This document shows positions 57,581-64,000 of a stretch of 64,000 bases of DNA, one piece after another. The number at the start of each line of letters is the position of its first letter. Within the stretch, counting starts at the first letter, position 1. Made by a program: the position numbers and the translations under genes. The DNA is taken from contig NZ_CP144555.1 of NCBI RefSeq assembly GCF_036607905.1, positions 806,001 through 870,000 on the forward strand, in the 5' to 3' direction. This DNA comes from Streptomyces sp. SCSIO 75703 (GTDB lineage Bacteria > Actinomycetota > Actinomycetes > Streptomycetales > Streptomycetaceae). Below the pieces are notes generated by a model that was not told where the DNA came from, did not search any database, and worked only from the letters and a program-made list of their open reading frames with translations.

Positions 57581-59176
57581 TCAGGGCGTCTGCACGCCCG
57601 GCACCCCGGCCTCGATGACGAAGGAACGGTCGGTGCGGACGGGGGCACCGGGCCGGGTGACCCGGTCGACGACCCGGTAGTCGGCGGTGTAGGTGTCGCG
57701 GGAGACAGTGCAGCGGACGTAGCCGCGGCGGTCGCTGTAGTACTTGGTGTGCGGGTTCTCGTCCCAGTAGACGCGGCCCGGGTCGTGGGAGCCGGTGCCG
57801 TCGCCGCCGGAGGTGATCGAGGTGCAGACGAACTCGCTGCCGAGCACGGGGGTCTCGGGGCGTTCGAAGTCGCGGCGCAGGTCGTTGGTCCAGTTGGCGT
57901 GGACGTCGCCGGTGAGGACGACGAAGTTGTCGATGCCGCGTTCCGCGACGTGGCCGAGGACCCGGTCGCGGGAGATCCGGTAGCCGTCCCAGCCGTCGTT
58001 GTAGCCGCCGTCGTCCGGGCCGGCGACGGCGTCCCAGTTGGCGAAGTAGATCTGCTGGGGCAGCACGTTCCAGGTGGAGCGGGACCGGGTGAGGCTCTCC
58101 TCCAGCCAGGCGTGCTGCTCCTCGCCGAGGATGGTGGCCTCCGGGTCCCACTGGTCGGGTCCGGAGACCTGCCACGTGTCTCCGTAGGGCTGGTCGGTGC
58201 GGTACTGGCGGGTGTCGAGCACGCTGAAGGTGGCCGTGTCCCCGTACACGAACCGCCGGTACAGGGGCAGTCCGGTGTCGACCGGCTTGCGGAAGCGGCG
58301 CAGCGGCATGTGCTCCCAGTACGCCTGGTAGGCGGCCCGGCGGCGGGCGGCGAAGTGCTCGGTGGTGTCGTTGCCCTGGGCGGGGTCGCGGTTCTCGGGG
58401 GTCAGGCCGGCGTAGTTGTTGTCGGTCTCGTGGTCGTCCCAGGTGACGATGAAGGGGGCGACGGAGTGCAGCAGCGTCAGGTCGGGATCGGTCTTGTACT
58501 GGGCGTGGCGCCGGCGGTAGTCGTCCAGGGTGTGTATCTCGCCGCCGACATGGGTGCGCACGTCGCCGTTGGCGCCTGCCGCGTACTCGTAGAGGTAGTC
58601 GCCGAGGTGGAAGACGACGTCGGGGCGTTCCTCCGCCATGTGCCGGTACGCGGTGAAGTGGCCGGCCTCCCAGTTGGCGCAGGAGGCGAACGCGAAGTCG
58701 ACGGCGGGGGCGGTGCCGGGGGCCGGGGCGGTGCGGGTGCGTCCGGCGGGCGAGAGGGTGTCGCCGACGCGGAAGCGGTAGTGGTACTCGCGGTGCGGTT
58801 CGAGGCCGCGGACGTCGGCGTGGACGGTGTGGGCCTCCTCGGGGACGGCGTGTTCCACACCCCGGCGCACGACGGTGCGGAAGCGTTCGTCGAGGGCGAC
58901 CTCCCAGCGCACGGCGACGGGGCGGGCGGGCACGCCGCCGCCGGGTTCCAGCGGGTCGGGGGCGAGGCGGGTCCAGAGGACGACGGCGTCGGGGAGCGGG
59001 TCGCCGGAGGCGACGCCGAGGGTGAAGGGGTCACGGGGGGCGCGGGCCGGGGGCGCGGCGACGGCGGCGGGCGCGGGTCCGCTGCCGAGCAGCAGGGCAC
59101 CGGCGCCGGCCCCGGCGATGCCGAGGAACCCCCTTCTGCGAAGGGGGCCGGCCATGCTGGTGCGCGGCGGGGTCAT
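57581..59176 (-). CDS. phoD: PhoD-type alkaline phosphatase/phosphodiesterase, Tat-exported
   Basis: 531 residues. Tat signal LRRRGFLGIAGAGAGALLLG. PhoD metal motifs: FASCANWEAGHFTAYRHMAEE, DVVFHLGDYLYEY, FIVTWDDHETDNNY, NFVVLTGDVHANWTNDL. It hydrolyses phosphate mono- or diesters outside the cell to scavenge phosphate. ATG 59174-59176 has GGAGG 5 nt upstream. A run of 11-bp PHO-box-like units lies 50 bp before the start, so PhoP control is likely. Confidence 0.94.
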   Translation of the reverse strand: MTPPRTSMAGPLRRRGFLGIAGAGAGALLLGSGPAPAAVAAPPARAPRDPFTLGVASGDPLPDAVVLWTRLAPDPLEPGGGVPARPVAVRWEVALDERFRTVVRRGVEHAVPEEAHTVHADVRGLEPHREYHYRFRVGDTLSPAGRTRTAPAPGTAPAVDFAFASCANWEAGHFTAYRHMAEERPDVVFHLGDYLYEYAAGANGDVRTHVGGEIHTLDDYRRRHAQYKTDPDLTLLHSVAPFIVTWDDHETDNNYAGLTPENRDPAQGNDTTEHFAARRRAAYQAYWEHMPLRRFRKPVDTGLPLYRRFVYGDTATFSVLDTRQYRTDQPYGDTWQVSGPDQWDPEATILGEEQHAWLEESLTRSRSTWNVLPQQIYFANWDAVAGPDDGGYNDGWDGYRISRDRVLGHVAERGIDNFVVLTGDVHANWTNDLRRDFERPETPVLGSEFVCTSITSGGDGTGSHDPGRVYWDENPHTKYYSDRRGYVRCTVSRDTYTADYRVVDRVTRPGAPVRTDRSFVIEAGVPGVQTP

Positions 59177-59225
59177 CGAACCTCCAGGCGGCGAGGGGCT
59201 GGCTGGCCGCGTCCAGCCAAGCGGC

Positions 59226-59269
59226 GGCGGATGAACCCCGGCCGCTGCCCCCGTGACCCGAGCTTGACC
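59226..59269 (-). promoter_or_regulatory. PHO-box-like array (PhoP sites) before phoD
   Basis: Read on the minus strand, four head-to-tail 11-bp units: GGTCAAGCTCG, GGTCACGGGGG, CAGCGGCCGGG, GTTCATCCGCC. Three start with the G(G/T)TCA core of the Streptomyces PhoP direct-repeat unit in exact 11-bp register; the third unit is degenerate. Confidence 0.65.
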
Positions 59270-59391
59270 GATACATGTCGCTTCGGTCCGGCGGGCGGAG
59301 ACCGCCGCCCCCGTACGGCGTCCGCGCGGCGCGGCCCGGCCGCTCGCCCGCGCGGTCGCCCCGTCCTGCGCTCGGCCGGCCCGGTCCGGCG

Positions 59392-60072
59392 CTACTGCGC
59401 GGTCGTCTCCTCGGCGGGCGCCGTGAGGGAGGCCCACTCGACGGTCCGCTCGCACCAGCGGTCGAGGAGGACGCGGTCGTGGCCGACGGCGAGCAGTCCC
59501 GCCCCCGTCTCGGCGCGGTACTCCTCGACGACGCCGACCAGCGCGGCGGTGGTGGAGGCGTCCAGCATGGCGGTCATCTCGTCGCACACCAGCCAGCGCG
59601 GGCGCAGCACCAGCGCGCGGGCGAGGCAGGCCCGCTGCAACTGCCCGTCGCTGACCTCGTGCGGGCGGCGGGCCGGCAGGTCGCCGGTGAGGCCCACCCG
59701 GGCGGCGAGTTCGGCGACCCGTTCGCTCAGGTGCTCGCGGTCGCCGGTGGCGCGCAGGGGTTCGGCGACGAGGTCGGCGAGGGTCAGCCGGGGGTCGGCG
59801 GAGAGGCGGGGCTGCTGGAAGACGACACCGAAGGCGGTGCGCTGGGCGCGGGGCGCGCGGTGGCGCCAGTGGCGTATCCGTTCCCCGTCGAGGTGCAGGG
59901 TGCCGGCGTCGGGGCGGTGCAGCAGGGCGGCGACGCGGGCCAGGGTGGACTTGCCGCAGCCGCTGGGGCCGAGCAGGCCGACCGATTCGCCGGGGGCGAC
60001 GGTCAGGGAGACGTCGCGGAACACCGGGGGGTGGCCCGGGTATCCGGCGGTGACGGCACGCAGGTCAAGCAC
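59392..60072 (-). CDS. Dipeptide/nickel-type ABC importer, ATPase 2
   Basis: 226 residues. Walker A GPSGCGKSTL, Q-loop FQQPRLSADP, signature VSDGQLQRACLARAL (an altered SGGQ: SDGQ) and Walker B WLVCDEMTAMLD, where the usual catalytic Glu is present. The acidic/Met Walker B and short length fit the DppF/NikE subunit. It starts at GTG 60072 overlapping the other ATPase by 8 nt. It pairs with the ATPase encoded just upstream to drive import. Confidence 0.9.
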   Translation of the reverse strand: MLDLRAVTAGYPGHPPVFRDVSLTVAPGESVGLLGPSGCGKSTLARVAALLHRPDAGTLHLDGERIRHWRHRAPRAQRTAFGVVFQQPRLSADPRLTLADLVAEPLRATGDREHLSERVAELAARVGLTGDLPARRPHEVSDGQLQRACLARALVLRPRWLVCDEMTAMLDASTTAALVGVVEEYRAETGAGLLAVGHDRVLLDRWCERTVEWASLTAPAEETTAQ

Positions 60073-61039
60073 GGTCGGCGGCCTCCGGGACGGCGGTGTG
60101 CGGGTGGTGGCAGAGGACCGGGCCGGCCGGCGGCAGCGCGGCGCAGGCGTCGTCGGCCCGCGCGCAGCGGGCGGCGAAGGCGCAGCCGGCGGGCAGGTCG
60201 CCGAGTTCCGGCGGCAGTCCGGGGATGGGCGTGAAAGCGCGGTCGGGCAGCGCCTGGAGCAGACCGCGGCTGTAGGGGTGGCGGGGGCCGCGGGCGCCGA
60301 AGAAGGCGGCGGCGTCGGCGAGTTCGACGATCCGGCCGGCGTACATCACGGCGACCCGGTCGGCGATGCGCTCGGCGGCGGCCAGGTCGTGGGTGATCAT
60401 CAGCAGGGCGCGGCCCTCGTCCGCGTCGACGTGGCGCCGCAGTTCGTCGACGGTGCGGTCGACCAGGTCGCGGTCGAGGCCGGTGGTGGGTTCGTCGGCG
60501 AGCAGCAGCGGCGCGTCGCCGGCCAGGGCGAGGGCGGTGGCGGCGCGCTGGGCGAGCCCTCCGGAGAGCTGGTGGGGGTGGCGGTCGAGGTGGTCGGCGG
60601 GGAAGGCGGCCCGTTCGGCGGCGGCCCGGGTGGCCTCGCGCAGGGCGGTCCGGCCGCGGACCGGGGTGAGCGCGGCGAGGGTCTCGGCGAGCTGGGAGCG
60701 GATGGTGCGGACGGGGGTGAGGTGGGCGGCGGGGCTCTGCGGGACCAGTCCGACCAGCCGGCCGCGTACGGTGCGGGCCAGGGTGCGCTCGTCGGCGCCG
60801 AGCAGGTCGAGCGGGCCGAGCAGCGCCTGTCCCGCCGTCTGGGCGTTGCCCGGGAGCAGGCCGAGCAGGGCGGAGGCGAGGACGGACTTGCCGCAGCCGC
60901 TCTCCCCCACCAGGGCCAGGCACTCGCCGGGGGCCACGTCGAAGTGGGCGTCGGTGACGGCGGCGACGTGCCGCCCGCCCGGCATGAGGAAGCGCACCGA
61001 CAGACCGCGTACGGACAGCACGGGGGCTCGCCCGGTCAC
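60065..61039 (-). CDS. Dipeptide/nickel-type ABC importer, ATPase 1
   Basis: 324 residues. Walker A GESGCGKSVLASALLGLLPG, Q-loop PQSPAAHLTPVRTI, signature LSGGLAQRAATALALAG and Walker B LLLADEPTTGLD. The C-terminal oligopeptide/dipeptide extension has four cysteines (CAFAARCARADDACAA, then LCHH), the [4Fe-4S]-type region of DppD/OppD. GTG 61037-61039 overlaps the DppC-type permease stop (GTGA). Confidence 0.92.
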   Translation of the reverse strand: MTGRAPVLSVRGLSVRFLMPGGRHVAAVTDAHFDVAPGECLALVGESGCGKSVLASALLGLLPGNAQTAGQALLGPLDLLGADERTLARTVRGRLVGLVPQSPAAHLTPVRTIRSQLAETLAALTPVRGRTALREATRAAAERAAFPADHLDRHPHQLSGGLAQRAATALALAGDAPLLLADEPTTGLDRDLVDRTVDELRRHVDADEGRALLMITHDLAAAERIADRVAVMYAGRIVELADAAAFFGARGPRHPYSRGLLQALPDRAFTPIPGLPPELGDLPAGCAFAARCARADDACAALPPAGPVLCHHPHTAVPEAADRA

Positions 61040-61956
61040 AGCATCAGCTCCGATCGGCGGCGGGGGTTGATCCGCTCCCGCCAGACGCCGGCGAGGCCGG
61101 CGATGGCGAGGGTGGGGACGATGATGAACAGGCCCGGGAAGAGCGTGGGCCACCACTGTCCGGCGAGCAGCGAACCGCGGGCGCTCTGGATGAGGTTGCC
61201 GAGGCTCGCCATGTGGGTGGGCAGTCCGAGCCCGAGGAAGGACAGTGCCGACTCGTGCCACATGGCGTGCGGCACCATGAGGACGGCGGCGAGCGCGGCC
61301 TGCGGCAGGACGCCGGGCAGCAGGTGGCGTACGGCCACCCGCCGGCGGGAGGCGCCGCCGGAGATGGCGGCGTCGACGTAGGGCCGGGCGCGCAGCGAGA
61401 GCACCTCGGCGCGGACGATCCGCGCGGTCGACAGCCAGTGGGTGAGCGCGACGGAGGCCACCACGGGCCAGACGCCGGGCCGGAACATGGCGACGATGAA
61501 GACGCCGAGGAGCAGGTGCGGTACGGAGGAGAAGGCGTCGACGACGCGCATGACGGCGCGGTCGACCCAGCCGCCGAGGGCGCCCGCGGTGGCCCCGACG
61601 GCGGTGCCGACGACGGTGGCGGTCAGGGCCGCGGCGACACCGACCAGCAGGGAGACGCGCAGTCCGTAGACGCAGCGCAGCAGCAGGTCGCGGCCGACGT
61701 CGTCGGTGCCGAAGGGGTGGTCCGCGCCGGGCGGCCGGAGCTTGGCGGCCAGATCGACGGCCTGCTGGTCGAGCTGGACCAGCGGGGGGACGACGAGGAC
61801 GGCGAGCACGGTCAGGCCGGTCAGCGCGGCGGAGGCGTACAGGCGCAGCGTGCGGGTGGAGCGGCGGGCGCCGGTCCGGGAGCGCCAGGGGCCGGTGGCC
61901 GGTCCGGGCTCGGGCGGGGCGGTCTTCTCGACCGTGGTCTCAGCCATGGGCGTCAC
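61036..61956 (-). CDS. Dipeptide/nickel-type ABC importer, permease (DppC type)
   Basis: 306 residues, six membrane helices. DppC signature HPFGTDDVGRDLLLRCVYGLRVSL near the N-terminus and the EAA loop AAISGGASRRRVAVRHLLPGVLPQ for the ATPase. Start is GTG 61954-61956, overlapping the DppB stop by 4 nt (GTGA); ATG 61947 is an alternative. Confidence 0.92.
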   Translation of the reverse strand: MTPMAETTVEKTAPPEPGPATGPWRSRTGARRSTRTLRLYASAALTGLTVLAVLVVPPLVQLDQQAVDLAAKLRPPGADHPFGTDDVGRDLLLRCVYGLRVSLLVGVAAALTATVVGTAVGATAGALGGWVDRAVMRVVDAFSSVPHLLLGVFIVAMFRPGVWPVVASVALTHWLSTARIVRAEVLSLRARPYVDAAISGGASRRRVAVRHLLPGVLPQAALAAVLMVPHAMWHESALSFLGLGLPTHMASLGNLIQSARGSLLAGQWWPTLFPGLFIIVPTLAIAGLAGVWRERINPRRRSELML

Positions 61957-62945
61957 ATGTCACGGAGGTTCACCCTCGGGTCGAAGAGTCCGTAGAGCAG
62001 GTCGGCGAGGAGGTTGCCGGCGAGCACGGCGGCGGTGGCGAGCGTGGTGAGCGCGGCCAGCAGCGGGAAGTCGACGGCGGTGGCGGCCTCCACGGTGGCG
62101 GCGGCGATGCCGGGCCAGCTGAAGACGGACTCCACCAGCAGGGCGCCGGTGATGAGTTCGGGTACCCGGGAGCCGATCAGGGTGAGCACCGGGAGCAGTC
62201 CGGAGCGCAGCGCGTGGCCGAACAGGACGGTGCCCTCCCCGATGCCGCGGGCGCGGGCGCCGCGTACCGGGTCCTCGGCGAGGGCGTCGGTCACGCCCTG
62301 GCGGACGTAGAGCGTGAACCAGGGCAGTTGGGAGACGGCGAGCACCCCGGCGGGGAGCACCAGGTGGCTCGCCACCTGCCCGGCGCTGACCAGTTCGCTG
62401 CCGGTGTCGGTGAGGCCGCCGGCCGGCAGGACGCCCCAGTGCAGGGCGAAGAGCCAGACGGCGAGGAGCGCCGTCCAGAAGACCGGCGCGGCCTCCAGGG
62501 AGTAGGCGAGCGAGGTGACGGCGCGGTCGGTGAGCGAGCCGGGGCGGCGGGCGGCCAGGACGCCGAGCACGACCCCGGCCACGACGGCGGCGGCGAAGGC
62601 GACGGCGCACAGCAGGGCGCTCCACACGAGGCGTTCGCCGATCACCTGGGTGACGGGCTGGCGCATGACGGTGGAGTGACCGAAGTCGCCGCCGAGCGCC
62701 GAGGTCAGCCAGTGCCACCAGCGGGCGACGACGGACTGGTCGACGCCGAGGTTGGCGCGCAGCCGGTCCAGGGTCTCCTGGTCGGCGCCGAGCGCCGCGC
62801 TGCCGGCGTACGCCTTCACCGGGTCGAACGGGGAGAGGGCGGCGATGGCGAAGACGCCGAAGGTGACGACGAGGACGACGGGGACGGCGAACAGTGCCCG
62901 CCGTCCCGTCATGCGGGCCATCGCCCCCCAGGGGATCGGGGTCAC
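61953..62945 (-). CDS. Dipeptide/nickel-type ABC importer, permease (DppB type)
   Basis: 330 residues, six membrane helices. DppB features: VVTFGVFAIAALSPFDPVKAY, GGDFGHSTVMRQPVTQVIGERL, and the EAA loop RARGIGEGTVLFGHALRSGLLPV. Start GTG 62943-62945 overlaps the binding-protein stop (GTGA); a later ATG is possible. Confidence 0.92.
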   Translation of the reverse strand: MTPIPWGAMARMTGRRALFAVPVVLVVTFGVFAIAALSPFDPVKAYAGSAALGADQETLDRLRANLGVDQSVVARWWHWLTSALGGDFGHSTVMRQPVTQVIGERLVWSALLCAVAFAAAVVAGVVLGVLAARRPGSLTDRAVTSLAYSLEAAPVFWTALLAVWLFALHWGVLPAGGLTDTGSELVSAGQVASHLVLPAGVLAVSQLPWFTLYVRQGVTDALAEDPVRGARARGIGEGTVLFGHALRSGLLPVLTLIGSRVPELITGALLVESVFSWPGIAAATVEAATAVDFPLLAALTTLATAAVLAGNLLADLLYGLFDPRVNLRDM

Positions 62946-64000
62946 TTCTTCGGCTGCCAGTCCTCGATGTTCCACCACGGGCCGCTGGCGAAGCCGTGCT
63001 CGTGCGGTTCGAGCTGGGTGGTCAGGCCGTCCCAGCGGTCGTCGAGGACGTAGAGGTGGTCGATGTGGGTGAGGAAGGTGTAGCCGGGGTCCTCGACCAG
63101 GGCCTTCTGGAGCGCGGTGTAGGCGGTGCGGCGTTCGCCGTCGTCGTGGGCGCGGCGCCCGGTGTCCAGGGCGCGGTCGACGGCCGGGTTGCGGTAGCCC
63201 GGCATGTTGTTGAAGCCGTCGCCGGCCAGCGAGGAGTGCAGCAGGGTGTAGAGGCCGAAGTCGGGGTCGCCGACGCTGCCGAAACCGGCCAGGACGGCGT
63301 CCTTGCCCATGCGCGGTTCGATGACCTCCCAGGTGGCGCCCTCGACCTTGACTTCGATGCCGGCCTTCTTGGCGTCGGAGGCGTAGGCGAGCGCGTGGTC
63401 CTGGCGGACCTTGTCGCCGGAGGGGTAGAAGAGCGTGAAGGAGGCACGGGTGCCGTCCTTGACGCGGACGCCGTCGGCGCCGGACTTCCAGCCGGCCCGG
63501 TCGAGGCGGTCGGTGGCGCCCTCGAGGTCGTGGGGGCGCTCGATGCCCTCGGCGTACCAGGGGTCGTCGGCGGGCAGCGGCCCGTAGGCGGGGGTGCCCG
63601 CGCCGTCGAGGATCTTGTCGACCATGGCCTGGCGGTCCACGGCGGCGTCCAGCGCCCGGCGGATGTCGAGGTCGCCGGTGACCTTGCCCGCGGTGGGCAG
63701 GGTGACGGCGCGGAAGTCGTACGACCTGGCCTCGTGGAGCCGCTTGCCGCGGTCCTTGTCGAAGGTGGCGGCGAGGTTGGGGGGCAGCACGGCGCCGTCG
63801 AGGTCGCCGGAGCGCAGCCGGGTGGCGCGGACGTTGTCGTCGGCGATGATGGCCATGGTGAGGGACTTCACCTTGGGGGTGCCGCCCCAGTAGTGGGGGT
63901 TGGCCTTGAAGGTGAGCTTCTCGCCCTTGCTCCAGCCGGCCAGGACGTAGGGGCCGGTGCCGATCGGGCGGGTGTTGAAGGAGCCGGTGTTCGGGTCCTG
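62942..64000 (-). CDS. ABC importer substrate-binding protein, family 5 (C-terminal part, truncated by window edge)
   Basis: 352 codons reach the window edge with no start. SBP_bac_5 features: FNTRPIGTGPYVLAGWSKGEKLTFKANPHYWGG, DIRRALDAAVDRQAMVDKIL, NNMPGYRNPAVDRALDTGRRAHDDGERR. The family binds peptides, nickel or glycosides outside the membrane; the signal peptide lies outside the window. It is the first gene in transcription of the importer operon and is coupled by a GTGA overlap to the DppB-type permease. Ligand unknown. Confidence 0.93.
   Translation of the reverse strand, partial: QDPNTGSFNTRPIGTGPYVLAGWSKGEKLTFKANPHYWGGTPKVKSLTMAIIADDNVRATRLRSGDLDGAVLPPNLAATFDKDRGKRLHEARSYDFRAVTLPTAGKVTGDLDIRRALDAAVDRQAMVDKILDGAGTPAYGPLPADDPWYAEGIERPHDLEGATDRLDRAGWKSGADGVRVKDGTRASFTLFYPSGDKVRQDHALAYASDAKKAGIEVKVEGATWEVIEPRMGKDAVLAGFGSVGDPDFGLYTLLHSSLAGDGFNNMPGYRNPAVDRALDTGRRAHDDGERRTAYTALQKALVEDPGYTFLTHIDHLYVLDDRWDGLTTQLEPHEHGFASGPWWNIEDWQPKK

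Noticed and set aside
1..64000. tRNA, rRNA, transposase or integrase genes
   Set aside because: No cloverleaf, rRNA-like sequence or mobile-element protein was recognised on either strand.

Overview
The window is chromosomal DNA from an actinomycete, almost certainly a Streptomyces. Overall GC is very high, coding frames have G/C in nearly every third position, and GTG starts and ATGA/GTGA overlaps are common. The gene content is typical of the genus: a gvpOAFGYZJLSK gas-vesicle cluster, the ethylmalonyl-CoA operon with crotonyl-CoA carboxylase/reductase, a group-3 (SigB/F-type) sigma factor, and Tat-exported hydrolases. From memory, the order resembles the S. coelicolor region around SCO6457-SCO6516; this was not checked. 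No transposase, integrase, tRNA, rRNA or CRISPR array was seen.

Layout. 1-6 kb: a truncated aminotransferase, a cell-surface Pro/Ala-rich protein, a SigB/F-type sigma factor, and small stress-like genes (DUF2795, DJ-1/PfpI, DUF6158, Rv2629-like baeRF protein), several preceded by GNNT-N15/16-GGGTAC promoters. 6-10.2 kb: an ABC-F ATPase, a PAP2-diacylglycerol kinase fusion and a methyltransferase. 10.4-20.5 kb: one long minus-strand array running from an NDH-2-like oxidoreductase through transketolase and a LigD-type polymerase into the ten-gene gas-vesicle operon. 20.7-22.7 kb: an F420-dependent oxidoreductase, a VOC protein and a GNAT. 22.8-28 kb: a four-gene peptidase operon (M55 D-aminopeptidase, M20, S9, S66 LD-carboxypeptidase). 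28.3-37.1 kb: ATP-grasp protein, DHA2 exporter with Ig-like tail repeats, SRPBCC protein, radical SAM protein behind an SOS box, secreted S33 peptidase, RidA, GNAT and HEAT-repeat protein. 37.5-48.4 kb: the ethylmalonyl-CoA segment (tandem 3-hydroxyacyl-CoA dehydrogenase, TetR regulator, ccr, ecm, mcl, mesaconyl-CoA hydratase, methylsuccinyl-CoA dehydrogenase) followed by psd and pssA. 48.6-53.2 kb: glycerate kinase, Nudix, Sir2, and an Ogt/Ada-AlkA alkylation-repair pair. 53.4-59.2 kb: a Tat-exported GH2 beta-galactosidase with an inserted LamG domain and a PhoD-type phosphatase behind a PHO-box-like array. 59.4-64 kb: a dipeptide/nickel-type ABC importer whose binding-protein gene runs off the right edge.

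How the parts work together. The central operon converts crotonyl-CoA (from acetoacetyl-CoA and 3-hydroxybutyryl-CoA) through ethylmalonyl-, methylsuccinyl-, mesaconyl- and methylmalyl-CoA to glyoxylate and propionyl-CoA, and so also supplies ethylmalonyl- and methylmalonyl-CoA extender units. Its ccr promoter has a 15-bp palindrome filling the -35/-10 spacer and a second palindrome abutting the -35; a TetR gene sits immediately upstream. The gas-vesicle operon carries two actinobacterial extras, GvpY with a basic histone-H1-like tail and GvpZ with a very acidic tail, encoded next to each other and translationally coupled. Several genes have a TANNNT -10 hexamer only 6-8 nt before the start codon, implying leaderless mRNAs.
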